NCBI RefSeq assembly: GCF_042682045.1 | Contig: NZ_JBHUGS010000005.1 | Span: 434,001-498,000, forward strand | DNA: 64,000 nucleotides | From: Sphingomonas_R arantia | Lineage (GTDB): Bacteria > Pseudomonadota > Alphaproteobacteria > Sphingomonadales > Sphingomonadaceae | Direction: 5' to 3' | Position numbers and translations under genes: made by a program | Part shown: positions 8,609 to 17,263 of the stretch, in pieces | How the letters are laid out: every line of letters begins with the position of its first letter | Position numbering within the stretch: position 1 is the stretch's first letter | The notes under the pieces: model-generated | The model's database searches: none | What the model was told of the DNA's origin: nothing | The model's input: the letters and a program-made list of their open reading frames with translations, nothing else

Positions 8609-9708
8609 CCAACGGCCTCCTCCCCGAAGGTCTTCGCGACCGTCTCCCCCCGCAAGCCGAGGCAGCATCGCGCCTGCTCCACCGCGTCATCGTCGCGATC
8701 GGGCGGCACGGTTACGACCGCGTCTCCCCCCCGCTCGCGGAATATGAAGAAGAACTCGTCGGCCGCCTCAAGAGCGCCCGCCGCCAGGACCTGCTGCGCT
8801 TCGTCGATCCCGTGTCGCAACGCACGCTGGCGCTGCGCCCCGACATCACCGGCCAGGTCGGCCGCATCGCCGCGACCCGGCTCGGCCACCGCCCACGCCC
8901 GCTGCGGCTCGCCTATGGCGGCCCCGTCCTGAAGCTCCGCGCGACGCAGCTCCGCCCCGAACGTGAACTCACGCAGGCCGGTGCCGAACTGATCGGCACC
9001 GCCGCCGTGCCCGCGATCGTCGAGGTGTTGCGCGTCGCGATCGAGGCGATGGAGGCCGCCGGCGTCACCGGCATCACGATCGACCTCACCCTGCCGGATC
9101 TGGTCGAGACGCTCGCCGCCGGCCCGCTGCCCGTCCCCGCCGACAGGCTCGCCGCGCTCCGTGATGCGCTCGACGCCCGCGACGCAGGTGCGCTCGCCGG
9201 GATTGGCGCGGCGGACTATCTGCCGCTGCTTGAGGCCGCCGGCCCACTTCCCGCGGCCCTCGCCCGGCTCCGCGCGCTCAGCCGCTGGGAGATCCTCGAC
9301 CAGCGGATCAATGCGATCACGCAGATCACCGACGCGCTCGACGGCCGCGTTACGTTCACGCTCGATCCGACCGAGCGGCAGGGCTTCGAATATCAGAGCC
9401 TCATCGGCTTCTCGCTGTTCGCGTCGGGGCTGCGCGGCGAGGTCGGTCGCGGCGGCTCCTACGCCATCCTCCATGCGGACGGCACCGCCGAACCCGCCGT
9501 GGGCTTCTCGCTCTACATCGATCCGCTGGTCGATGCCGGCCTCGGCCAGGAACCGTCGCGCCGCGTGTTCGTGCCCGTCGGCGCCGACCCCATCGCCGCG
9601 CAGGCACTGCGCCGCGAAGGCTGGACGACGATCGCCGCGCTGACCGACGACGATCTTCCCGTGGGTTGCACACACCGCATGGTTGGCGCGGTCCCCGAAC
9701 CGCTCTAA
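8605..9708 (+). CDS. hisZ: ATP phosphoribosyltransferase regulatory subunit
   Basis: A 367-residue paralogue of histidyl-tRNA synthetase that lacks the anticodon-binding domain. In relatives it assembles with a short HisG to form the first, feedback-inhibited enzyme of histidine synthesis. The class II synthetase-like core is visible: GYDRVSPPLAEYEEELVG, then RFVDPVSQRTLALRPDITGQ (motif 2 region), and a C-terminal GLRGEVGRGGSY segment. Its presence implies that this organism uses the short, HisZ-dependent HisG, which is not in the window. The ATG overlaps the stop of the DUF559 gene. purA follows 70 bases later, a linkage seen in related genomes. Confidence 0.92.
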   Translation: MTNGLLPEGLRDRLPPQAEAASRLLHRVIVAIGRHGYDRVSPPLAEYEEELVGRLKSARRQDLLRFVDPVSQRTLALRPDITGQVGRIAATRLGHRPRPLRLAYGGPVLKLRATQLRPERELTQAGAELIGTAAVPAIVEVLRVAIEAMEAAGVTGITIDLTLPDLVETLAAGPLPVPADRLAALRDALDARDAGALAGIGAADYLPLLEAAGPLPAALARLRALSRWEILDQRINAITQITDALDGRVTFTLDPTERQGFEYQSLIGFSLFASGLRGEVGRGGSYAILHADGTAEPAVGFSLYIDPLVDAGLGQEPSRRVFVPVGADPIAAQALRREGWTTIAALTDDDLPVGCTHRMVGAVPEPL

Positions 9709-9778
9709 GGCCCGCCTTTACTCTTGTCCGCCGCAACTTACCGGGCGGGCACCCGGCAACGAACAGGACTTACCGAGC

Positions 9779-11068
9779 ATGGCCAACGTCACCGTCATCG
9801 GCGCCCAGTGGGGCGATGAAGGCAAGGGCAAGATCGTCGACTGGCTGGCGGAACGCGCCGACATCGTCGTGCGGTTCCAGGGCGGCCACAATGCCGGCCA
9901 CACTTTGGTCGTCGACGGCAAGGTCTACAAGCTGTCGCTGCTGCCGTCGGGCATCGTCCGCGGCACGCTCAGCGTCATCGGCAACGGCGTCGTGCTCGAC
10001 CCCTGGCATTTCCGCGACGAGGTGGCGAAACTTGCCGCGCAGGACGTGCGGATCACCCCCGACAATCTGCAGATCGCCGAAACCTGCCCGCTGATCCTCC
10101 CCTTCCACCGCGACCTGGACGGGCTGCGCGAGGATGCCTCGGGCGCCGGCAAGATCGGCACCACCCGCCGCGGCATCGGCCCGGCGTACGAGGACAAGGT
10201 CGGCCGCCGTGCGATCCGCGTCTGCGATCTCGCCCATCTGGACGATCTCGGGCCGCAGCTCGACCGCCTGCTCGCGCACCACGACGCGCTGCGCGCCGGG
10301 TTCGGCGAGGCGCCGATCGACCGCGCCCGGCTGCTCGCAGACCTGGCCGAGATCGCCGACGTCATCCTGCCCTTCGCTAGCCCGGTCTGGCGGACGCTGG
10401 GCGAGGCCCGCGCGCAGGGCAAGCGCATCCTGTTCGAAGGCGCGCAGGGCGTGCTGCTCGATGTCGATCACGGCACCTACCCGTTCGTCACCTCGTCCAA
10501 CACCGTCGCCGGCACCGCCGCATCGGGCACCGGCCTCGGCCCCAGCGCGCCGGGCTTCGTGCTCGGCATCGTCAAGGCCTACACCACGCGCGTCGGCTCC
10601 GGCCCGTTCCCGACCGAGCTGGAGGACGAGACCGGCACGCGGCTGGGTGAGCGCGGCCATGAATTCGGCACCGTCACGGGCCGCAAGCGGCGCTGCGGCT
10701 GGTTCGACGCCGTGCTCGTGCGGCAGTCCGCCGCCGTGTCCGGCATCACCGGCATCGCGCTGACCAAGCTCGACGTGCTCGACGGATTCGAAGAACTGCG
10801 GATCTGCACCGGCTACGACCTCGACGGCCGGCACTACGACTACCTGCCGCCGCACCCGAACGACCAGGCGCGCGTGAAGCCGATCTACGAAACGATCGAG
10901 GGCTGGTCCGAATCGACCGCGGGCGCGCGCAGCTGGGCCGACCTGCCGGCGCAGGCGATCAAGTATATCCGCCGTGTCGAAGAACTGATCCGCTGCCCCG
11001 TGGCGCTCGTGTCGACCAGCCCGGAACGCGACGACACCATTCTCGTCCGCGATCCGTTCCAGGACTGA
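9779..11068 (+). CDS. purA: Adenylosuccinate synthetase
   Basis: A 429-residue GTP-dependent enzyme that joins IMP and aspartate on the way to AMP. The N-terminal loop VIGAQWGDEGKGKIVDWL is the family signature for GTP/IMP binding, with the catalytic Asp and His in GDEGKGK and GGHNAGHT. Downstream signatures include GTTRRGIGPAYEDK and GRKRRCGWFDAV. Length equals the bacterial norm (about 430). The frame is open for 32 codons upstream, but the ATG at 9779 begins the canonical MANVTVIGAQWG sequence. It follows hisZ in the same direction. Confidence 0.98.
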   Translation: MANVTVIGAQWGDEGKGKIVDWLAERADIVVRFQGGHNAGHTLVVDGKVYKLSLLPSGIVRGTLSVIGNGVVLDPWHFRDEVAKLAAQDVRITPDNLQIAETCPLILPFHRDLDGLREDASGAGKIGTTRRGIGPAYEDKVGRRAIRVCDLAHLDDLGPQLDRLLAHHDALRAGFGEAPIDRARLLADLAEIADVILPFASPVWRTLGEARAQGKRILFEGAQGVLLDVDHGTYPFVTSSNTVAGTAASGTGLGPSAPGFVLGIVKAYTTRVGSGPFPTELEDETGTRLGERGHEFGTVTGRKRRCGWFDAVLVRQSAAVSGITGIALTKLDVLDGFEELRICTGYDLDGRHYDYLPPHPNDQARVKPIYETIEGWSESTAGARSWADLPAQAIKYIRRVEELIRCPVALVSTSPERDDTILVRDPFQD

Positions 11069-11081
11069 CGCCATCACATCA

Positions 11082-11627
11082 TTGTCGTTGCTGGCCATCG
11101 CGCTGGCTCTCTGCTGGTTCGTGCCGGTCCCGCTCGTGGGACTCGGCGCGCTGGCGCTCGCGGCGCTCTCCGGGCTCACCTTTCCGGACGTCGACCAGTT
11201 CGTACCGCTGCTCCGCCACCGCAGCGCGCTGACCCACAGCCTGCTCGTCGTGCTGCTCTGCATGGCTGATCGCCGCCTACACCCGGTCGCGGCCGGGCTC
11301 GCGCTCGGGATCGGTTTTCACCTCGCGGCGGACTGTTTCCCCGCGTCGATGCGCGGCTTCGCGACCGTGAAGGTGCCGCTCGCGGGCACGTTCGATACGC
11401 AAGGGTCCTACATGTGGCTGGCGATCAATGCGGTCGCGGGCAGCTACGTGTTCGGCATGCTGGTCGAACGGCTCTACGACCCGCAGGTCCAGATCATCGC
11501 ACTGGTCGGCGCGCTGTTGCTCGGCGCGACCTACCTGGCCGGCGTCCCCGGCGGCTATCGCGCGCTGGCGGTGTATGCCGCGATCTTCTGGGTCGGCTGG
11601 CGGTTGCATCGGCCGACGCTGGAGTGA
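11082..11627 (+). CDS. Membrane protein of the YdjM/DUF457 metal-dependent hydrolase type
   Basis: A protein of about 181 residues, starting at a probable TTG 13 bases after purA. It has four or five hydrophobic segments. Between the first two is LTFPDVDQFVPLLRHRSALTHSL, with the Pro-Asp-x-Asp and His-Arg-x-x-x-Thr-His pattern found in YdjM-like membrane proteins that are annotated as putative metal-dependent hydrolases; a further His-Asp pair (FHLAADCF) follows. The activity of this family is not well established. The unusual start and short spacing suggest co-transcription with purA. The exact start is uncertain. Confidence 0.68.
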   Translation: MSLLAIALALCWFVPVPLVGLGALALAALSGLTFPDVDQFVPLLRHRSALTHSLLVVLLCMADRRLHPVAAGLALGIGFHLAADCFPASMRGFATVKVPLAGTFDTQGSYMWLAINAVAGSYVFGMLVERLYDPQVQIIALVGALLLGATYLAGVPGGYRALAVYAAIFWVGWRLHRPTLE

Positions 11628-11628
11628 C

Positions 11629-11813
11629 CAAAAGCCTTCTCCCCTACGGGGAGAGGGTTGGGAGAGGGGGAGTGGCTTGGGCGTCGCTTATCCCAAACCC
11701 GAACGGCAAGATTCGCGAACCGCACGGCCGCCAACTTCCGCAAAACACGACCTCACCCCAAGCCAAGCCCCTCTCCCCAACCCTCTCCCCGGAGGGGAGA
11801 GGGAGTCCCGGGC
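11629..11813. repeat. Two palindromic repeats, family A, in opposite orientation
   Basis: Copies at 11629-11680 (CTTCTCCCC...GGGGAGAGGG, then GTGGCTTGGG) and 11753-11813 (CCCCAAGCCAAGCCCC..., the reverse orientation) flank about 70 bases with no recognisable gene. Together they form a large potential cruciform between two convergent genes. Confidence 0.75.
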
Positions 11814-11825
11814 CCACCTAGCCCC

Positions 11826-12635
11826 TCAAACCGAAATAACCCCCTCGATCACAGTCACACACTGTCCGGTCAGCAACACCCGCCCGCCCTCGACCCGGCA
11901 GAGCAGATCCCCACCCCGCCGACTCGCCTGATGCGCGGTGGTCTCCGCCCGCCCCAGCCGCACCGACCACCAGGGCGCGAGCGCGGCATGCGCTGAGCCC
12001 GTCACCGGATCCTCATCCACGCCCCAGGCCGGCACGAACACCCGACTCACCATGTCGGTCGCCACCCCTGGCGCGGTACAGATCGCCATCAGCCGCACAG
12101 CCGCCAGCGCCACCATGTCGGGCGCCAGCGCGCGCACCGCCGCCTCGTCCGGCAGCACGATCAACGCCGTCTCCTGCACCGGTGGCGCGGAGAAGAACAC
12201 CGCCGCATTCGCCAGCCCAAGCGCCGCCAGCAAGGGCGCGACCCGTGCGTCCCCAGCCTGCGCCGCGGTCAACTCGGTCGCCGGCAGGTCGAGCACATAG
12301 CCAGCCCCCGCGCGCCGCACCTCCAGCATGCCCGCCTGCCGCGTCGCGAACCGCACGGCGTTCAGCGACAGGTCGTCGCTCAGCAGCACATGCCCCGACG
12401 CCAGCGTCGCATGCCCGCACATCGCGACCTCGCTCGTCGGGGTGAACCAGCGCAGCTCATGATCCGCCGGCCCGTCCGGCGTAGCGAGCAGGAACGCCGT
12501 CTCCGACAGGTTGTTCTCCGCCGCGATCGCGACCAGCACGTCGTCCGGCAACCACGTATCGAGCGGGATCACCGCCGCCGGATTGCCCGTGAAAGGGCGC
12601 GACGCGAACGCATCGACCTGCGTGAACCGAGGCAT
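11826..12635 (-). CDS. PhzF family isomerase-like protein
   Basis: A 269-residue protein of the phenazine biosynthesis PhzF fold, two similar halves of the diaminopimelate epimerase type. The N-terminus QVDAFASRPFTGNPAAVI and the segment NNLSETAFLL, which holds the catalytic glutamate of PhzF, are well conserved. Other motifs are EVAMCGHATLASGHVLL and DPVTGSAHAALAPWW. No other phenazine genes are present, so it is more likely a general isomerase of unknown substrate than a phenazine enzyme. It stands alone, converging on the purA-linked membrane gene. Confidence 0.88.
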   Translation of the reverse strand: MPRFTQVDAFASRPFTGNPAAVIPLDTWLPDDVLVAIAAENNLSETAFLLATPDGPADHELRWFTPTSEVAMCGHATLASGHVLLSDDLSLNAVRFATRQAGMLEVRRAGAGYVLDLPATELTAAQAGDARVAPLLAALGLANAAVFFSAPPVQETALIVLPDEAAVRALAPDMVALAAVRLMAICTAPGVATDMVSRVFVPAWGVDEDPVTGSAHAALAPWWSVRLGRAETTAHQASRRGGDLLCRVEGGRVLLTGQCVTVIEGVISV

Positions 12636-12668
12636 CGCGTTCTCCGAAATCGTAGAGTTAAGCGGGCC

Positions 12669-13613
12669 TCAGACCCCGAGCCGCTTCCCGAACCACGGCG
12701 GCGTCACATCCGCCTCGACCAGCGGATTGTCCGGCTCGTCGACATGGCCCTCGGGGTCCAGGTGGATCAGAATCTCCACCTTGGGGAACGCCATGCGGAT
12801 ATTCTCCTCGACCTCGTCCATCACGTCGTGCGCGTCGGCGACGGTCATGTCGCGCGCCACGCACATGTGGAACTGCGCAAAGTCGTGCGATCCCGACCGC
12901 CGCGTGCGGAAATCGTGGATGCCGCACAGCGCCGGGTGCCGCGCCGCGACCTCCATGAATGCGTCGCGCTCCTCCTCCGGCCATTCGCGGTCCATCAGCT
13001 GGTCGATCGCCTGGCTCGATGCCTGGAACGCGCCCCATGCCAGCCACAGCGCGATCGCGATGCCGAACAGCGGATCGGCGCCCTTCACGCGGAAATACTG
13101 GTCGAGCACCAGCGCCGCGATCACCGACAGGTTCAGCAGCAGATCGGACTGGTAATGAACATTGTCCGCGCGGATCGCGACCGATCCGGTCTGCGCGATG
13201 ATCCGCCGCTGATAGGCCAGCAGCCCGAACGTCGCGAGGATCGCGACCACCGACACCGCGATGCCGAACCCCGCATCGTCGGTCGCCTGCGCGCTGTTGA
13301 AACTCACAACCGCGCGCCAGCCGATGCCGACCGCCGACGCGGTGATCAGCGCGACCTGGAACAGCGCCGCCAGCGCCTCCGCCTTGCCGTGGCCGAACCG
13401 GTGGTCGTCGTCCGCCGGCGTCGCGGCCAGCCTCACACCGTACAACGTCACCAGCGAGGCGAGCAGATCGAGCCCGCTGTCCGCCAGCGACCCGAGCATC
13501 GCGACCGATCCGGTATGCCAGGCGGCGAACCCCTTCAGCACCATCAGCGCGCAGGCGACCGCAACGCTGGCCAGCGCCGCGCGCGAGGTCAGGATTCCGT
13601 TCGCCTTGGTCAT
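12669..13613 (-). CDS. Cation diffusion facilitator family metal exporter (FieF-like)
   Basis: A 314-residue inner-membrane protein exchanging divalent cations (Zn, Fe, Cd or similar) for protons. Six hydrophobic spans lie in roughly the first 210 residues; the metal-site motif SLADSGLDLLAS in the second span and the HRFGHGKAEALAALFQ motif after the third are those of FieF/YiiP. The C-terminal cytoplasmic domain has His and Asp clusters typical of the dimerising CDF domain. The ATG at 13613 overlaps the pdxH stop (13610) by four bases, so it is the second gene of a pdxH operon. Metal specificity cannot be read. Confidence 0.92.
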   Translation of the reverse strand: MTKANGILTSRAALASVAVACALMVLKGFAAWHTGSVAMLGSLADSGLDLLASLVTLYGVRLAATPADDDHRFGHGKAEALAALFQVALITASAVGIGWRAVVSFNSAQATDDAGFGIAVSVVAILATFGLLAYQRRIIAQTGSVAIRADNVHYQSDLLLNLSVIAALVLDQYFRVKGADPLFGIAIALWLAWGAFQASSQAIDQLMDREWPEEERDAFMEVAARHPALCGIHDFRTRRSGSHDFAQFHMCVARDMTVADAHDVMDEVEENIRMAFPKVEILIHLDPEGHVDEPDNPLVEADVTPPWFGKRLGV

Positions 13614-14188
13614 GGGTACAGCAACCCTTCGGTCCAGCCGCCCTGCCCGTCGGGCGTGAACAGCCGCCGTTCGTGCAGCCGGTGCGCGCGGTCCTGCCAC
13701 AACTCGATCCGGTCCGGCGTCACGCGGAACCCTGACCAGTGCGCCGGGCGCGGTACCGGGCCGCCATCGAACCGTGCCTTGATCGCTTCGAACTTTGCAT
13801 CGAACGTCTCACGCCGGTCGAGCGGCTGCGATTGCTCCGACGCCCAGGCCCCCAGCTGCGAATCGCGGCCGCGCGTCGCGAAATACGCGTCGCCCTCCGC
13901 ATCCGACACGCGGCTGACCGCGCCCTCGATCCGCACCTGGCGGCGCAGCGATTTCCAGTGGAACGTCAGCGCCGCCACCTGCGTCGCGAACAGGTCGCCC
14001 GCCTTGCGGCTTTCCAGGTTGGTGTAGAACACGAAGCCTTCGTCATGGCCCTTCAGCAGGACCATCCGCGCGGACGGGCGGCCGTCGGGCGCGACCGTGG
14101 ACAGGCACATCGCCTGCGGATCGTTCGGTTCGGATGCGGTGGCCTCGGCCAGCCATTGATCGAACAGCGCATGCGGGTCGTTGGACAT
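13610..14188 (-). CDS. pdxH: Pyridoxamine/pyridoxine 5'-phosphate oxidase
   Basis: A 192-residue FMN-dependent enzyme that makes pyridoxal 5'-phosphate. Recognisable parts are RPSARMVLLKGHDEGFVFYTNLESRKA (FMN-binding), FHWKSLRRQVRIEGAVSRV, and the C-terminal substrate-binding RLHERRLFTP. Length is slightly short of the E. coli enzyme (218), mainly at the N-terminus, as is usual in this group. It is the first gene of a two-gene unit with the CDF transporter and is divergent from the dnaJ-like gene at 14344. The 155 bases between them must hold both promoters. Confidence 0.95.
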   Translation of the reverse strand: MSNDPHALFDQWLAEATASEPNDPQAMCLSTVAPDGRPSARMVLLKGHDEGFVFYTNLESRKAGDLFATQVAALTFHWKSLRRQVRIEGAVSRVSDAEGDAYFATRGRDSQLGAWASEQSQPLDRRETFDAKFEAIKARFDGGPVPRPAHWSGFRVTPDRIELWQDRAHRLHERRLFTPDGQGGWTEGLLYP

Positions 14189-14343
14189 GACGTCGCCTTA
14201 ACCCAAGTGCCTTTGTTTTTCGACCCCGGCGGTGTTCCCGGGATCAGGACAGATTGCCCTTGCACGCCCGAAATCCGCACCCATCTCCACCGTGACATAT
14301 CGGCAACAGTTGGCGTTTCCCGGAAAGGGCGCGAAAGGGGCGC

Positions 14344-15291
14344 ATGGCGGATCTTTATTCAAAGCTGAACGTGGCACGCGACGCGAGCGAGGCGGACGTC
14401 AAGAAGGCGTATCGCAAGCTTGCGAAAGAGCTGCATCCCGACCGCAATCGTGACAATCCGAAGGCGTCGGAGAAATTCTCCGAAATCACGCAGGCCTACG
14501 ACCTGCTGTCCGACAAGGACAAGCGCGCGCAATATGACCGCGGCGAAATCGACGAGAACGGCCAGCCCAAGGCCGCGTTTGGCTATGGCGGCAGCCCGTT
14601 CGGCGGCCAGGGCCAGGGCGGGCGGCGCCCCGGTGCGGCCGGCGGCTATGGCGGTGCCACCGCGGATGCCGGCGATTTCGGCGATATCTTCGAAGGGCTG
14701 TTCGGCGGCCGGCGCGGTGCCGGCGGCCCGGCCGGCGGGTTCGGCGCGCGCCGTTCGCCCCCGGCCAAGGGCGCGGACATGGCCTACCGCCTGTCCGTCT
14801 CGTTCGAGGATGCCGCCTCGCTCGCGCCGCAACGCGTGACGCTGTCGACCGGCAAGGCGATCGACCTGAAACTCAGCGTCGACGCGGTCGACGGCAAGCC
14901 GATGAAGCTGACCGGCCAGGGCGAGGAAGGCCCCGGCGGCATCGGCGACGCGATCGTCACGATCGCGATCGACCCGCACCGTTTCTACACGCGCGACGGC
15001 GACGACATCCGCATGACCCTGCCGATCACGCTGGAGGAAGCGGTGCTCGGCGCCACGGTCCGCGTGCCGACCGTCGACGGTCCGGTGAACTTCTCGGTGC
15101 CGAAGGGAACGACCTCGGGCAAGACGCTCCGCCTGAAGGAGCGCGGCTTTCACAAAAAGGGCGGCGGTCGCGGCTATCAATATGTCACGCTGTCGGTCGA
15201 TCTGCCCGCCGACGATGCGGAGCTGATCGCGTTCGCCGAAAGCCGGCGCGAGACGCAGACGCGCAACCCGCGCGCCGCTCTGGGCGTATAG
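14344..15291 (+). CDS. DnaJ-like co-chaperone, CbpA type (no zinc finger)
   Basis: A 315-residue J-domain protein. The J domain occupies residues 1-70 with the essential HPD at 31-33. A Gly/Phe-rich linker runs from about 75 to 145, and a DnaJ C-terminal beta-sandwich substrate-binding domain from about 150 to the end. There are no CxxCxGxG repeats, so it is a class II (CbpA/DnaJB-like) rather than a true DnaJ. Such proteins stimulate Hsp70 ATPase. The main dnaK/dnaJ operon is not in the window. It starts 155 bases from pdxH, divergently. Confidence 0.9.
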   Translation: MADLYSKLNVARDASEADVKKAYRKLAKELHPDRNRDNPKASEKFSEITQAYDLLSDKDKRAQYDRGEIDENGQPKAAFGYGGSPFGGQGQGGRRPGAAGGYGGATADAGDFGDIFEGLFGGRRGAGGPAGGFGARRSPPAKGADMAYRLSVSFEDAASLAPQRVTLSTGKAIDLKLSVDAVDGKPMKLTGQGEEGPGGIGDAIVTIAIDPHRFYTRDGDDIRMTLPITLEEAVLGATVRVPTVDGPVNFSVPKGTTSGKTLRLKERGFHKKGGGRGYQYVTLSVDLPADDAELIAFAESRRETQTRNPRAALGV

Positions 15292-15333
15292 CGCCATACG
15301 CTTGGGCGTGGCCGGGGCATGAAGGGGACACGC

Positions 15334-16323
15334 GTGACGGATCGCAGCAGAATGGCCGAGCCGGCAGACGGTACGCCCTCGGAGTCGCTCGGCGACGTAT
15401 CGCCCGAGTCGCCGGAGGCGCGCGCGCGTCGTCGGCACCGCGTCGGGCGTCAGGTCGACAAGGTCCGGCCCGGGACCTACCCGTTCGAGGTGCTGAAGCG
15501 CGTCGGCATCGGCGTCTATTCCGACGGTTTCATCCATGCCGGCAACATCGCCTATCTGGCGCTGCTGACGCTGTTCCCGTTCTTCATCGTGGCGCTGGCG
15601 ATCGCGTCGATCCTGGGGCGCAGCGATGACGGCCTGCGTACCGTCAATTCCTTCCTCGAAACGCTGCCGAACGGCGTGGCCGACCTGCTCCGCGATCCGA
15701 TCCTGCAGGTGTTGAAGGCGCGCACCGGCTCGCTCCTTTGGCTCGGCGCTCTCGTCGGGCTCTGGACCGTCGGGTCGTTCATCGAAACGATCCGCGACAT
15801 CCTGCGCCGCGCCTACGGCACCACCTCCAGTCAGCCTTTCTGGCATTACCGGCTGGGGTCGGTCGCGATCATCGTCGTGTCGGTCATACTCGCGCTCATC
15901 TCGTTCGTGGCGCAGGGCGTGCTGACCGCGGCGGAACAGATCATCTACCGCCTGCTCCCATGGGCGCAGGACATTGCCGGCTGGATCGGGCTGTCGCGTC
16001 TGGTGCCCGCCGCCCTCATGTTCAGCGCGCTCTATCTGCTGTTCCTCACGCTGACCCCGTCCAAATATCGCTACGGCAACTGTCCGAAATGGCCGGGTGC
16101 GCTGCTCGTGACGGTCTGGTGGCTCGGCACCACCGCGCTGCTGCCGATGCTGCTTGCCCAGCTTGGCGGGTACGAACCGACCTATGGCGGGCTTGCCGGC
16201 ACGATCGTCGCGCTGTTCTTCTTCTGGACGGTCGGGCTCGGGATCGTGGTCGGTGCCCATTTGAATGCGGCACTGGCGGAAACGGTCGTCCCGGATATAG
16301 AGGACCCGGCCGTCAGTACGTGA
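15334..16323 (+). CDS. YihY/UPF0761 family inner-membrane protein
   Basis: About 330 residues with six hydrophobic spans and a charged, disordered N-terminus rich in Glu, Pro and Arg. The family-defining features are the segment GNIAYLALLTLFPFFIVALA in the first span and the C-terminal ATYGGLAG-like stretch YEPTYGGLAGTIVALFFFW. The family was once named ribonuclease BN or virulence factor BrkB, but those activities are not supported for most members; the function is unknown. I prefer the GTG at 15334, which has AAGGGG six bases upstream, over the ATG at 15319 with a weaker site. Confidence 0.85.
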   Translation: MTDRSRMAEPADGTPSESLGDVSPESPEARARRRHRVGRQVDKVRPGTYPFEVLKRVGIGVYSDGFIHAGNIAYLALLTLFPFFIVALAIASILGRSDDGLRTVNSFLETLPNGVADLLRDPILQVLKARTGSLLWLGALVGLWTVGSFIETIRDILRRAYGTTSSQPFWHYRLGSVAIIVVSVILALISFVAQGVLTAAEQIIYRLLPWAQDIAGWIGLSRLVPAALMFSALYLLFLTLTPSKYRYGNCPKWPGALLVTVWWLGTTALLPMLLAQLGGYEPTYGGLAGTIVALFFFWTVGLGIVVGAHLNAALAETVVPDIEDPAVST

Positions 16324-16339
16324 CGACGAAGGAGTGACG

Positions 16340-17143
16340 ATGCCCGGATTGATGGACGGTAAGCGCGGTTTGATCATGGGCCTGGCGAATGAGCGGTCGC
16401 TGGCCTGGGGCATCGCCAAGGCGCTTCGCGCGCAGGGTGCCGAACTCGCCTTCACCTACCAGGGCGACTCCCTGCTGCGCCGCGTCCGCCCGCTGGCCGA
16501 GGAGGTCGGGTCCGACTTCCTCGTCGACTGCGACGTGTCCGACATGACGGCACTCGACAAGAGCTTCGCCGAAATCGCCGAACGCTGGCCGACGATCGAC
16601 TTCCTCGTCCACGCGATCGGCTTCTCCGACAAGAACGAACTGCGCGGGCTCTATGTCGACACCAGCCTCGACAATTTCCTGATGACGATGAACATCTCGG
16701 CCTATTCGTTCGTCGCCGTCACCCGCGCGGCGCGCGCGATGATGCCGAACGGCGGCTCGATCCTGACGCTCAGCTACTACGGCGCCGAAAAGGTCGTGCC
16801 GCACTATAACGTCATGGGCGTTGCCAAGGCCGCGTTGGAGGCCAGCGTGAAATATCTCGCGATGGACCTCGGTCCCGAGAACATCCGCGTCAACGCCATC
16901 TCCGCCGGCCCGATCAAGACGCTCGCCGCCAGCGGCATCGGCGATTTCCGCTACATCCTGAAATGGAACGAGGTGAACGCCCCGCTCCGCCGCAACGTGA
17001 CGATCGACGACGTCGGCGGCGCGGGGGTCTACCTCCTGTCCGACCTCGCCTCCGGCGTGACCGGCGAGATCCACCATGTCGACGCGGGCTACAACGTGAT
17101 CGGCATGAAAGCCGAAGACGCCCCGGACATCGCGCTGGCGTGA
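16340..17143 (+). CDS. fabI: Enoyl-[acyl-carrier-protein] reductase (NADH), FabI type
   Basis: A 267-residue short-chain dehydrogenase-fold enzyme that completes each cycle of fatty acid elongation. It is of FabI type, as shown by LIMGLANERSLAWGIAKAL at the nucleotide site and by SYYGAEKVVPHYNVMGVAK, which has the Tyr-x6-Lys active-site spacing typical of triclosan-sensitive FabI. AAGGAG lies seven bases before the ATG at 16340 and decides that start over the GTG at 16334. It follows the YihY gene by 16 bases and precedes aroC. Confidence 0.97.
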   Translation: MPGLMDGKRGLIMGLANERSLAWGIAKALRAQGAELAFTYQGDSLLRRVRPLAEEVGSDFLVDCDVSDMTALDKSFAEIAERWPTIDFLVHAIGFSDKNELRGLYVDTSLDNFLMTMNISAYSFVAVTRAARAMMPNGGSILTLSYYGAEKVVPHYNVMGVAKAALEASVKYLAMDLGPENIRVNAISAGPIKTLAASGIGDFRYILKWNEVNAPLRRNVTIDDVGGAGVYLLSDLASGVTGEIHHVDAGYNVIGMKAEDAPDIALA

Positions 17144-17147
17144 CCAA

Positions 17148-17190
17148 ACTCCCTCTCCCCACCGGGGAGAGGGCCGGGGAGAGGGGGCGA
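17148..17190. repeat. Palindromic repeat, family A
   Basis: CCCTCTCCCCACCGGGGAGAGGG followed by CCGGGGAGAGGGGG, placed between fabI and aroC right after the fabI stop codon. Confidence 0.78.
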
Positions 17191-17263
17191 CGGGGAGGCC
17201 CCACGAAATGGTTGCGGCCCGACGCACCAGTTGCTCCCCTCTGCCCAGAAAGAAGGGGCTAAC

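Noticed and set aside
11826..12635. Phenazine biosynthesis locus
   Set aside because: Only a PhzF-like protein is present, and this family is widespread outside phenazine producers.
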